A stretch of 64,000 nucleotides of DNA from Rhodeus uyekii. Lineage: Eukaryota > Chordata > Actinopteri > Cypriniformes > Acheilognathidae. A model generated the notes under the pieces. That model was given only the letters and a program-made list of their open reading frames with translations. It ran no database searches and was not told the origin of the DNA. A program made the position numbers and the translations under genes. The stretch is from positions 1,426,001 through 1,490,000 of the forward strand of contig JAWRVZ010000076.1 of the NCBI GenBank assembly GCA_037043235.1. The letters are read 5' to 3'. Shown here piece by piece: positions 1 through 10,931 of this stretch; the stretch's first letter is position 1, and each line of letters starts with the position of its first letter.

Positions 1-1866
1 TCAGATTAAACCTGTTTTCATAGCCTTCTTAATCCAAATGTTTCTTCCAATTACCCGTTTTTTCCCGCTACAACTCAGCGTCTGTTTTTACAGGCTAAGG
101 ACTGTATTTGGTCTGACCTTCTTAGACTGGATTTTGCTTTAGTTTTTCCTTTTGCAAATAAACCTTTACTATTCATCTGCATTTGGGTTCTCTTTCCATT
201 ACTGGTCCTGACACACGTAATCAAGGTGTAAAGATAACAAATCACTAATATATCATGTGGTAAATATTTTTAGCATTTTTACTTGGCTACACTACATATT
301 TAGATGCCTTAAATTCAAACTTTTCTTGATAGTAGCATAACAAAAATTCATAACATTATGAAACCAACAAAAAAAAAATTCACATTTCAAACTAAATATT
401 TAAATATTTTTGGTAATAGAGACTAGAGGAGTGCGAACCGCTGCTTTTCACAGTTGCTTTTCTACCCCTCCATCTCATTGCAAAGTTAAATAACTAGTGC
501 ACACTTTTCTATGTCTGTGAGAATAAGTAATAACTACCTTAAAGATTAATGATGTATCCTTGAAATAACCAAGTGTGATGTGAGTGCTAGCCATGCATTG
601 CAGGTGCATATGTCTTGGGCTTATACTTAATCTTGATGAACTGCCTCACGGAGCCCCTGGGCTCACCCTTATATGAATACGAAATGAATCCTGGGAAGTC
701 ATATTGAACTATTAATCAAAGATGGGGGGGACTTCTGTTGATTGTGATGAATAATGGAGTTCAAAGGCAACAATATCTGCTGGACTGTGAGTTCATGACC
801 TCATGGGGACCGACTACCTTCTGAATATTGTATGGCAGCCCTGCTGAACAATGCTGTTGAATACAGTAATAATCAGCAGTGTATATCTGATCTGTGACTT
901 TTTTAATTAGCTTTCAGAGGTGGAATACATAGGATTTAAAAGCCTGATTCATGCAACCTAGAAGTCAACAACAGAAAAGTGTGCATATCAAATTCATCAT
1001 TTTAGTTCAAAAGCAGAAATTATATATTAAGCTGCATGTGCCTATTTTATTTGAGACTGGAAGGTAAACGCACTGACTAACTCTGATCGCTTGTGACACA
1101 GATACAAGAAATACTGGCCTGCAGCAAAGGAGCAGAATGAACATACTGAAAATAAATAATGGGATTTATTCGGGAAGAACATCTAACATTTAGAACAAAA
1201 TATTCAGTGTCCAAAAGCTGTTAAATGTGTTGGCTGTCATCAGAAGTATTTTATTATTCTTGAAGGAACTGAAGTGGACTGAGATTAAGTTCAAGTTTAA
1301 GTACTCAAAAAAGAAGCTAAATGGAAACAGCCATTCTTTGTGATTTCATCAGTGATCTTTGAATTCCCCTTTACCAAAAATGTGTTTATTACCATTTAAC
1401 GTTTTATATTCTATATTTATATTTCATATTTATATGACCATATAGTTAAAAATTTAATGCTGCAAAAACAGAAAATGCCACAGGGAAACTCATAAGATGA
1501 CCCACATAAGGATGACATCTTGTTTTGCACATTTTCAGTGTGGATGAATGATCTTGTAGACATATGTAAGAAGCTCATCTACATTGGCTCAAAGGACCTT
1601 TCACACCAAGGACAATAACTATAACGATAACTATAAAGAATAATATCGATCTACGAGTCCACGCCAGGACTATAATTACACAGAGAAAAGAAACAGTTGC
1701 AATCAATTTCAAAATGTTTCTTTTTTTTCCAGCTGATAAACGACAGCAAACAAATCAGTATCCACCTGAATTTAAGAAGCTCAATTTTGAATGATGGCGG
1801 TTAATTGCATCTGTTCAGAGTGGCCACAAAATATAATACATTTTATAAATGACTGAATTTTATTAA
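1..1866. other. Non-coding DNA beyond the plppr5 exon-5 stop
   Basis: AT-rich sequence with no open frame worth calling. On the minus strand it follows the plppr5 exon-5 stop codon, so it is 3' UTR, or an intron if the exon-5 donor at 1902/1901 is used. I looked on the minus strand for a last exon encoding the usual vertebrate C-terminus (…ITAFAEVT) and did not find one; it may lie outside the window. Confidence 0.6.
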
Positions 1867-2037
1867 TCATTCTAGTGAACATGAAGGCTTGAGATTGAAT
1901 ACCTGGGAAGCTATGTATTTCTCCATGGTGTTCTCCATCCTGGGCTGAGTGATCATGGGAACACTGGACACACTCTCCTCCGGCGGAATCTCATCCAGTA
2001 AGGGCTTCCCTTTGAATTTTTTCACCACACACATCAC
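1867..2037 (-). CDS. plppr5: plppr5 coding exon 5 (cytoplasmic tail, stop)
   Basis: Acceptor TCGTTTCAG precedes GTGATGTGTGTGGTG; the translation is VMCVVKKFKGKPLLDE, then PMITQPRMENTMEKY, then IASQ, then VFNLKPSCSLE and TGA. The first part matches the family tail. The last 11 residues do not resemble the usual C-terminus. A good donor (CAG then GTATTC) sits exactly where human PLPPR5 splices to its last exon, so the spliced form would end this exon at 1903. The readthrough form gives the 311-residue model. Confidence 0.85.
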   Translation of the reverse strand: MMCVVKKFKGKPLLDEIPPEESVSSVPMITQPRMENTMEKYIASQVFNLKPSCSLE

Positions 2038-4985
2038 CTGAAACGAGAGAGCCCGTTGGGAAAGCAAAAGGAAAGCGAGAGAAGATTTACACCTCTGAAA
2101 GGCTTTTTGTAGCACACATACGCATGTATGGCATTTCTCAGGCTGTAAATGATAATTTATGTAAGTCTCGAAAGGGCAAAGATGCTCGCATGACTTGTTG
2201 CCCAGAGTAAAAAGGCTCTGTGTTCTTTCGGGAGGGAAGAAACATGTGAGTCCATGTCCTGGAGGAGATTCATCCATTATCGGACCAAAATAAGTACTTT
2301 CAATGAGACACTACCGGCAATGCTCTGCTAGACTGCAGGAAGGGTTCTCAGGGTGTTCTCATTCCACGAGCCCTACATTGAACTAAGCTAATGGAGGAAT
2401 TAATTTTCTGTGCTGTGTATGCCGCTTTTACCATTTTCTAAATTGTAAATCTGTCTTATCCTGTTAATATTCGAAACAACAGCCACTTGCATGTATGATA
2501 CCACTTAAATATTTTTTCTGATAAAAAATAAAAGGTAAAGAAATATCTGAACTACTCTCCTGTCCTGACAATGTCAGCGGTGGGGGAAAAAAACACATTA
2601 TTGAGTCCTGAGCTGAATTCCAATGCAAAACAAACAGCTATGAAATCCGTTAGGAAGAATGACTGCAATGCTTTTACTTAAGCACAAACTGTTGTTCCCC
2701 ACAACTGCCTCCTTTCTGATGACGTGATGTTTATGAGATTTGATGTGACCATGAGTTTGATGCCTAAATTCACCTTCCTCTCTGCACTCCCTCCCCCAAC
2801 CCACCCTAACAGCAGAAATAGGTCAGTGCATATCTCATACAGTATGACTAAAGCACCACAAAAAATAAAATATTCACGCTTCCACAAACTCACTCACAAT
2901 GCTGTTATGCCTAATGTGAAGCAAGCACGCATGAGCTCATGTGTGACCTTCCTTTAAAACACACAATGTGTTTCTCATCTTCATCATGCACTCTTCAAAC
3001 AACAGTGTGCCCAGGACAGTACAAACTGTTGTGTTTTCTAGAAGAGGAAGCCACACATGTGCCCTATCCAGTGGCCTGACCTATTTACATAACCATATGT
3101 CACATTTCTTCTTGAGTGTAATATTACCTTATGAATTACCATAATGTACATATAGATTCAATTTTAGATGTAGATTTTATTGCTTTTACTGAAAAATACT
3201 ACAGAAATATGTTCTCTTAGTAGGAAGGCATTTACAGTGTATGTGATGATCAAAATTCTGCATAAGATCCGTGCTGCTATCTGGCTTCTTTAAACTTCAG
3301 ATGGCTTGAAGGCAACTCAGTGCCACAGATCCTCCCAAACTCTATCTAAAGATGCAATGCGTACTGTAGAAGACTGTGTACAGTCAGAGCCAGGCACTTA
3401 CAATAAAACTCTGAGGCGTTTAAACAGAAATTTGAACAGAAGCTTGCATCTCTGTTAAAGCACTATTAAAATATTCAGTGCAATAGTTTATTTATAATTT
3501 GTCTAAATCAGATGTCTTCAAACTTTTTAATGCCCACTTTCCCAACACTGCTTACATAAGACCAGATTAAACAGGAGTTGCAATGAAACATTTGCTTTTA
3601 CTGTTCCCCAACACATTTTAAACAGATTTTATGTTAGTGTGTTGCATCTTTGGTGACTTCATAGATGCTTAGATTTGTGCATATCATGTCACATAAACTT
3701 TAGATAACATAACTTGCATGTATAATTTACAAAACGTAAAATGGCAAAGGGACCAACATTACGTAATACTATATTTTATGTTACTGCGGTCTACTGTTCA
3801 AAAGGTTGTAAGCCAATAAGATGTTTTTAACAACTATTCTCAACATTGATAATAATAATAAAAATATTTCTTAAGCATCAAATACATTTTTACTGACCAC
3901 AAACCTTTGAATAGTAGTGCATAGTCTGCATTACTATAACTAAACAATATTAATAAAAGGTACTCACAAATAAGAACAAACAGTTCATTAGTACTAGTGT
4001 TCAAGAATATAAACTATATTGAATATTCAACACTAAGGATTTTTTCTACAGGCTCAATCGGGCCAGCAGTTACAATTTTTACTTGCCCTGCTAATATTTT
4101 CACTGGCCCCACCACAGAAAAAGTAAAATAGGTCTAGTTATTGTTTTAGTTGCTTTTGATTCATGTAGCCTTCATAAATAAGGTTGACACCAAAAACTAC
4201 TAGCTTAGCTCATATAAATTTTAAACTGTTAAAGACATTCAGCAATAAAACAAGAACAAATAATAAAATAACAAACAAGAGCACAAATAAATACAACAGA
4301 ACAAACATACAAATGAAGTAAACAGTTCTTTTCAAGTTTTGTTAGGTCTACACTAGAATTTCAGGTATGGAAATAGTAATCAAATGTAAAATATCACTGC
4401 ATAGTCTTAAAGTTATTCAGTCAAGAGCAGCGAGTGATTTATTTATTAACATTAAAAACAGACAGCAGCAGGAATTTTAGGCTGCTGTCACTTTAAGAGC
4501 TGCATGGACCCAATATGCAATACGGAGCATATATCATTAAATCAATATGATATAAATGTGTTTACTCTCTTATGTCTTAAGTTCACATCACATCCACATA
4601 AGTCGGTTTGTAACTGACTATGTACAGTACAAGTTGATACTCGACAAGACAGCATTTTGACAGCATGAATATATCAGTTTAAGCTCAGGAAGAGGTGCAA
4701 GAGTATTTGTGTGCTGTGAGACACAGCATTCTGGACACATACTTTGAATGTGTGTTACACATTCAGAATTTATCACACACCACACAAGTACCAACTGAGA
4801 GATGCAGGTATTTTTGTATCAACTTGCGCTTGAATATTAAAGTTATCAAGGCTTAAAAACTTGCACATTAATCACCTTATGTAAACAATGTACCACTGGT
4901 CTTATTGTCGAGCCCTGATTTGCATTTTGAAAACAACTGAATTTGTACTTTTATTATCAGTGTGTGTTCTCATATGTGACCTCAC
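2038..4985 (-). other. plppr5: plppr5 intron 4
   Basis: AT-rich intron with no supported gene. Its only recognisable content is a repeat at about 4425-4570 (listed separately). The short open frames around 2600-2960 show no conserved motif. Confidence 0.6.
4425..4570. repeat. Short interspersed repeat, copy 1 of 2
   Basis: Carries 'gcgagtgattt' followed by 'ggctgctgtcactttaaga', a 'gcatgga.ccaa' stretch and a TATAAATGTG-like end. The same word order occurs at about 36405-36540. This marks a dispersed non-autonomous element whose class I cannot name. Confidence 0.55.
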
Positions 4986-5162
4986 CATAAAGACGGCAAT
5001 GGCTCCACCGATGATGAAGCCAGCGATGACATCAGACCAGTGGTTGCGGTACTCCACCACTCGATTAATCCCAGTTAGGAAGGCCAGACACATGAGCCCC
5101 AGAGAGAGGACTGGCTTGGCCAGCCGTGTCCCTTTGGCCTTCACCGAGCATGTGATGTACAT
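4986..5162 (-). CDS. plppr5: plppr5 coding exon 4 (helices 4-6, motif 3)
   Basis: Exactly 59 codons between acceptor TTTCTCAG and donor GTGAGG. It begins MYITCSVKAKGTRLAKP and includes helix 5 (LGLMCLAFLTGINRV), degraded motif 3 (EYRNHWSDVIAG) and most of helix 6 (GFIIGGAIAVFM). The nucleophile-contacting His of active enzymes is Asn before HWSD; the Asp is kept. Both boundaries are in phase 0. Confidence 0.94.
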
Positions 5163-6478
5163 CTGAGAAAGTACAGAGCACTCTGTAATATATCTTCGTT
5201 CTAACCATTGAGTAAACGCTTCTCATAGTTCATTCATTACCTGGTCTCATTCACTGTCTGAATGCACACAGGTATAATTTTAACCGTTTAATCACAGGAT
5301 TTCACAATAATAAACTGCACTCTAATATATACCAATTATTTGGATCAGTGTACGCAAACATTTGAATATGTCTGATGTGCAGGTGGTTTTTAAATTAAAT
5401 ATATTTGCATGGTTCAGCTACATTATTTCAATTACATTGCCATTGACTGGAAGGGTGGTATTTGAAGGCTAGTCTGGTGGTATTTGAAGAAAACCTGCAT
5501 TACTTTAGTCCAAGACCAAGGCCTAGGAGAAAGAGGAAAGGTGAAGGGTGGGGGATGGTCTTAATGCACCTTAATGTCTTAATCCACCAAAGGCATTCAG
5601 ACAGATGTTATTCTACCAAGCTTCCATTTAACTGTTATTATTAATTATTAATTATTAAAACTGTTTATTAATTATTTACATGCTTTGTCAATTTACAGAT
5701 AAAGGGGCAATATAAGAATTCTATACTATTTTATCTTAAAATCAATCATTTTAAATACTGCAAATGGTTTAGTCCTCGCAACAATACAGGATTACATTAC
5801 ATAATACTACTATTAAATAATTTGTGTTTTTCAATATTAACCTCATGTGAGCATTAGGTAATGAAAAAGATCATCTACATTTTAAAAAGCAGCATGAAAT
5901 TAAATATCCAATTAAATATATAATATAGGCTGATACTGATAAATAAATATAAATCTGCAATATTGTATGATCTCATGTTGGTATTTACAAACTCCATTTT
6001 AATAAATTCCAGTATTTATTTATTGGAACCCAAATGTAGACATTTTTGAAGAGTTGTTCATAGATCTAGTCATTTTGGTGTCAATAATAGATATTACAAA
6101 ATTATTATGTATTAATATACAGTAGTTAAATGATGTCAAAATTAATGTTGCTGGGACAGGCCTTGTAGCTTTTATACTTCAAGAATAAGTGGAAAACGGC
6201 TTTTTATGCTTTTCATACACGCCTTTTGCATAAACAGCATCTTCACATGTGACTTAACATGCATAAAACTTCCACAAACAGAATGCAACTGGTTCCAAAC
6301 ATGTTTAGCTGTAGAAAACCTATTTCCTATTCTAGAAAACCTATTACCTATAATGGCATAAACAATTATTACTGCTCAGTTTAGTAACATTACTAACGCT
6401 ACTGTTTGTTTTGTTTTTTCATCGTTAACCCATTCCTTTCTATTGTGTATCGTGTGTGTACAAGTAGGGTTTACTCAC
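5163..6478 (-). other. plppr5: plppr5 intron 3
   Basis: AT-rich intron. I see no repeat family, RNA gene or conserved motif beyond the splice sites. Confidence 0.6.
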
Positions 6479-6729
6479 AGCAACATAAAGAGCTGCATAA
6501 ACACTGATGGCTGCCTCTTTGGACGGAAAGGATTTGCGAGCACGCATAACATCATCCTCATTGCCTGTGCAGGCTTCCTTTTGGTTGATGAAACGCACCA
6601 CCTGTTGGCACCCCAGCGCTGTGTAGTTGGGTTTGCACACCGTCAGGAAGTATGGGGACAGATTTCCCGTTACCACCTGCCCAGCATTTACAAAGATGTC
6701 TGTGGCAAACAGGCCAAAAGCATACACAC
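6479..6729 (-). CDS. plppr5: plppr5 coding exon 3 (helix 3, motifs 1 and 2)
   Basis: Acceptor CCTCCAG and donor GTGAGT bound 251 nt. The translation starts G-VYAFGLFATDIFVNAGQ (helix 3) and continues through SPYFLTVCKPNYTALGCQQ to ARKSFPSKEAAISVYAALY. In the motif-1 region the catalytic Arg-Pro is Ser-Pro. Motif 2 is PSKE, lacking the His that protonates the leaving group in true phosphatases. The cysteine and NYT sequon in the extracellular loop are conserved in the family. Confidence 0.94.
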
Positions 6730-6828
6730 CTGGAGGGACAAAAATACACTGTTTTCCATAAGCAAATCTAGGATTTCAGTCACACATAAGGAATTTGCAC
6801 TACAGAATGAAAGTTTTAGTTCTGCGTT

Positions 6829-7690
6829 GTTAGGCTCCCTCTGAGCCTCCTTGGTTGCTGCCTATACTATGGCGCATTGTAAGGCCTCCTCTCATTAAAG
6901 AGATTTGCTTTGTAGAGTCCTTCATTCCTTAGAGCTCCACCTAGATAGCAATATCAAATAGCTAGGTTCTCTGTGAGCCTCCTTGGTAAGCTCTCTTGGG
7001 TGTTGGATGTAACTACACCTCCTCTCACTTTTAAGAGTCATCATGCTAAGGAGCTCAGAGCTCGACCAGGCAAACAGGGGTTAGGCTCCCTATGAACCTC
7101 CTTGGTTATTGCTGTACTATAAAACACTGTTAGGCCTCCTATCGCTATAGAGAGTCACTTTGTAGAATCTTTTGCTCCTCAAAGCTCTGCCTATATAACA
7201 ATTTCAAATTGCTAGGCTCTCTGTGAGCTCACTGGTAATCTGTCCTGGGTATTGGATGTAGCTAGGCCTCCTCTCAATTTTGAGAGTTGTCATGCTGAGG
7301 CCTCCATCCTCAGAGCTTGACCTGGTGGCTAGACTCCGCTAGGATAGCAATTATGGGTTATATGCTCTCTGTGAGCCTCCTTGCAAAATGTCCTCTCCGA
7401 GAGCTTCCTAAGCTACTGACCTAGTGTTGAGTGTTGCTAGGCCTCCTCTCATTGTGAGAGTCATTATACCAAGGCCTCCATTCTTCTGAGCTTCATGGGC
7501 CAGTTAGGATTGAGCTCTTTAGCTCTTTCTGAGCTTTCTTAGCTCTGCCCTTTTATATAGCATTGATAGGCCACTCTATCGGGCTGTCTGAAGCTCGTGT
7601 CTATGATAGTGTTGCTGGACCTTAGGGACTCTTTTGAATACTTTTACTTAGCTCAGCCAATAGAGCACTCATCAGCATGGCAGAAAGGGT
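6829..7690. repeat. Degenerate tandem array, ~250-bp period
   Basis: The phrase 'gttaggctccct.tgaacctccttggtt' begins near 6829 and again near 7080. Between and after these come shorter half-units with 'ctctgtgagcctccttgg', 'taggcctcctctca' and 'gagagtcat' (about 6965, 7218, 7365 and 7440). Each higher-order unit thus seems to hold two diverged half-units of about 125 bp. The array lies only 100 bp outside plppr5 exon 3 and runs into the DIRS-like end at 7690-8010, so it may be the tail of that retrotransposon. Confidence 0.75.
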
Positions 7691-8010
7691 ATTTTGTTCC
7701 CCATAGCGACCCCTGGGGGATGCAGCACAAGTCTTTTGAAAGGGAATTTCTCAGGTTACACATGTAACCATGGTGCCCTGAGAATAGGGAACAAGACGGT
7801 GTGTACCTTTGCCATACTTTCAATATTCCTGCAGATGACGTATTGTACATTTGCCCCTTTTAAACTCAAGATCGCACCAGTGGTGAAGATGTCATAGATG
7901 TCAAGTTCATTGTCATGTTTAGACAGATAAAAGAGTACCAGTAATGTCGGAGGAATCCATCATAGCAACCCCTAGGGGATGTAATATCTCGTTCCCTAAT
8001 CTCAAAGTGT
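7690..8010. mobile_element. DIRS-like terminal sequence (non-autonomous remnant)
   Basis: Contains 'gcgacccctgggggatgcag', 'tgaaagggaatttctcagg', 'acatgtaaccatggtgccct' and 'agcaacccctaggggatg'. The same ordered blocks, including 'atgtcaagttcattgtcat', occur at 55630-55885. The palindromic GGTTAC..GTAACC, GGGAAC and CCCTAGGGG motifs are shared with the ends of the clear DIRS element at 29491-31497. Confidence 0.65.
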
Positions 8011-8035
8011 TTTACAAGTGTTTTACAAGACCAAG

Positions 8036-8350
8036 TTAATTATTATTAATGTTTGAAATAACTGTTTCGTATTTAATATATTTTAATATGTAATTTATTC
8101 CTCTAATATTCCTGCAAAGTTTAATTTTCAGCATCATTACGTCAGTCTTAGTGCCACACGAACCTTATTATCAATACTGAAAACAGTTGTGGTGCTTAAT
8201 GTTTTTGTGGAAATATTTTTATTCATTTTTTTTTTTTGATGAATAGAAAGTTGAACAGCATTTACCTGACATAGATGTCACACTATCTTTACTGTGATCA
8301 TTTTAATGCATCCTTTCTGAATAAAAGTTTTATTTCTTTTTAAAAACATG
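8036..8350 (+). repeat. Abundant cyprinid interspersed repeat, copy A
   Basis: Shows in order 'aataactgtttcgtattt', 'aatttattcctctaatattc', 'ttcagcatcattac', 'gaaaacagttgtggtgctt', 'gatgaatagaaagtt' and 'aatgcatcctttctgaataa'. The same order is seen at 15390-15830 (plus) and 55230-55520 (minus). I know the pattern as a very frequent carp/zebrafish repeat but cannot assign its class. Confidence 0.75.
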
Positions 8351-9759
8351 ATATTCTGACCCAAAATGTTTGAGCAGAAGTGTGCTAATGGGTCAGAGAT
8401 ATGATTAATTACACATCATTAATCACACTAAATGGATTAATAGATATATCACACAAAAGCAATGATTTAAAGATATCTTCTGTCGTTTGCCTGTAATGCC
8501 TATTCACTAAATAAATCCTAAAAAGATCAATGATCAACAAATTATATAAATTATATTAAACTGCAATAACATCATGGAAAATGACAGCCCATTCAGTTCT
8601 GGGTAAATCTGCAGCTTTTTTACAACCAGAATATTGTGGACGAAAGCAGAGGAACAAGATTCAAATCTTAATGTAAGCGTGGGCAGCTTTGTCACATTGA
8701 ATGTTGCTTATGAGTGAAGCTTGGAGAAGCAGCAGACTGAAACTAGTTTACAATGAGCACTGCCGCTGTCAGTTTACTTACGGCTCCTCCGTTGGCCCCC
8801 ACATAAACGTGCTTATTCATTACGCTCCAGAGGACTCAATTTTTAACCAAGAAACCTAACGTGGCACAGCACTGAATTCCAGCTGAGATGTTCTTACAAC
8901 AAAATTCAAGTGTAATAATGTAAAACCAAAGAATTGCACACTTAGATGAGAAGCTAGATGAGAAACTATTCAATTTCTCTCTAACACTTACTGCATTAGA
9001 ACAAATAGAGCGTTTTTTGTTTCAGGATGAACTCGTGAAGGGTTCACGCTCAGGATATTGTTTTTTTTTTATTCTTCATTTTGCAGACCGGCTTCTAAAT
9101 GCCAGACTGTGAAGGATGGAGCAGACTATCACAATCTGCCTCACTTTGTTAGGACTCTACAATTTAGCTCAAATACTGCAATGTAGAAAAATATCATCAT
9201 GTACAATCTATTTAAATAACTGCTTCTATAAATCAATGGAAGATGCAATTAAAGGTTTTTCTTTCTTTCTTTTTTTACTATTATCAACTACCTCCTATCA
9301 ATACGTTTCAGAATAAGGCATATTTTGCAATAGGCTTCATAGCTTCATTATTTGAACATTTCAGCCTATTTACACACTGGTTAAGATGTCTACTAGATAT
9401 TTTTGCCAAATTTTGTAAGAGTATGAATACTATAAAAGTTCTAAAATAAATATAATGTGGGGGAGGATATGCTTCCCTTTTAGTGTTTGCTGGAGTTATG
9501 GGAGCTAATATCTAGTCTGGTGTGATTTCAGGGCAAGGAAGAGTTTTCTCCTTCAACTCCTCTCTGCAGAAGAAATTTTATTAATAATTTAAGAGAATGC
9601 TTTGACATGAACCACACAAGAAACTGGCAAGTACTATATGTGTGCCTGATATCATGATTTGCCTTTTCTTCAGCCACAGGCGCGAATGCACAAGGAAAGG
9701 TAAAAATTATAAATCTACATTTGTCCTAATTAGCGCTGCTCCAGCCTGTGAAGACATAC

Positions 9760-9892
9760 CAAGGAAGCGAAATGTCCTTCGGACCAGAGGGTTGAGGTAA
9801 CAACAGTCGCCCATCACAATGATCTTCTCTCGGTTGTCTAGATCCTCAGAGACATACTGCAGCAAGAAGAGCACGGACTCTGTCACTGTAAT
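9760..9892 (-). CDS. plppr5: plppr5 coding exon 2
   Basis: Follows acceptor CTGCAG and ends at donor GTATGT. It translates to 44 codons plus one base, starting ITVTESVLFLLQY and containing GDCCYLNPLVRR, the family's conserved cytoplasmic loop. The start continues helix 2. Exon 1 ends in phase 0 and exon 3 supplies the missing two bases, so the frame is intact. No long open frame marks this exon; it was found from the conserved peptide and the splice sites. Confidence 0.93.
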
Positions 9893-10529
9893 CTGCAGAC
9901 AAACAAAAAAAAATCAAACAACGCTTTTAATGGCACATTTCGATTGTAGACTCTATCTCTTCTCTCTCTCTTTTTTTCCTTGATCTTTACTTAGATTTAA
10001 GATGTAAACGAAGCTAAAATCAAATTCTCAGCTTGAAGGCTAAATAAAAAAAAAACAGGCTGTATTTCGGCTATTTGTAACACTGGAAGCAGCATAAAGA
10101 CCAATTCATGAACACAATGGATATTATTAGAGGTCTGATTTTCTGCCGGATGCCAGTTCCCAGGAAGGTCTTGAACTTGATTTTGCCAAACTGGCAGGGA
10201 GTACCAAAGTCAAAAGAACACTCGCAATTAGTGCAGTAAGTTTGAAAGAATAAAGCCGTAGAAGGCTTGGGGGTTAGGACAACTTGCATTGATATATGAA
10301 ACAGTTAGAATGTCTGTCATATAAGGCAATATTATATATCTGTATACTGAGATAACTGACATATTTTGACCAAAAAAATGTCTAAGGAAGAATTCTAAAA
10401 TGTTAGGAATCGGTTGCAAGCACAAAGGGCTTCAGTCCAATTTGTTGGAAACCCATGACGTTTATGCAATTACCTTTATATAGTTGCATTGTAGCGTACT
10501 TGTAATTCTCAACATTAGTATGTTATGAC

Positions 10530-10920
10530 ACTTTAAAGTCATCATGAAACAGAAGTTTTCTTCCATAATGTGATGCATATCTGAGTGAAACAGCTTCTCA
10601 ATCAAGAAAAAAGGACATGGTTTGATTTTGTCCATCATTAATTGATTTGATCATTGGATGATTGTGTTTGGCTACTGCTATGATCTTATATAAGTGACAG
10701 GCTGTCCCACCCTTGCACCCGTCATCAGAGAAGAGACACCTTTTAGGGTAAATAAGGAGAAGATGTCTCTTTGAGGGAACTGCCACAGTGACGAGCTGTA
10801 GTACCCCAAAAGGTAAAAAGGTAAAGGTATTTTTGCACATTTTCTTCTGAGATTGTGCCCAAAGGAAGGTGAAACTAGTTGAAACTTATCCTCATGGTAC
10901 TTCAGGGTAACTTCTTTAGC
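10530..10920. repeat. Inverted-repeat-end element remnant, copy 1
   Basis: Begins 'cactttaaagtcatcatgaa' and contains 'ttgattttgtccatc' and 'gtgacaggctgtccca'. A second copy at 62030-62305 has 'ttgattttgtc', 'attgacaggttgtccc' and the reverse-complement end 'tttcatggtgactttaag'. The opposite ends of the two copies suggest a family with terminal inverted repeats. Confidence 0.55.
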
Positions 10921-10931
10921 CTTGCTCAAAC

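Larger units (their letters stand above)
6730..9759 (-). other. plppr5: plppr5 intron 2
   Basis: Repeat-rich intron holding the tandem array, a DIRS-like end and interspersed repeat copy A (listed separately). From 8350 to 9759 I see no recognisable element, apart from a small GC-rich patch at 8782-8820 resembling an exon on the minus strand (see findings). Confidence 0.6.
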
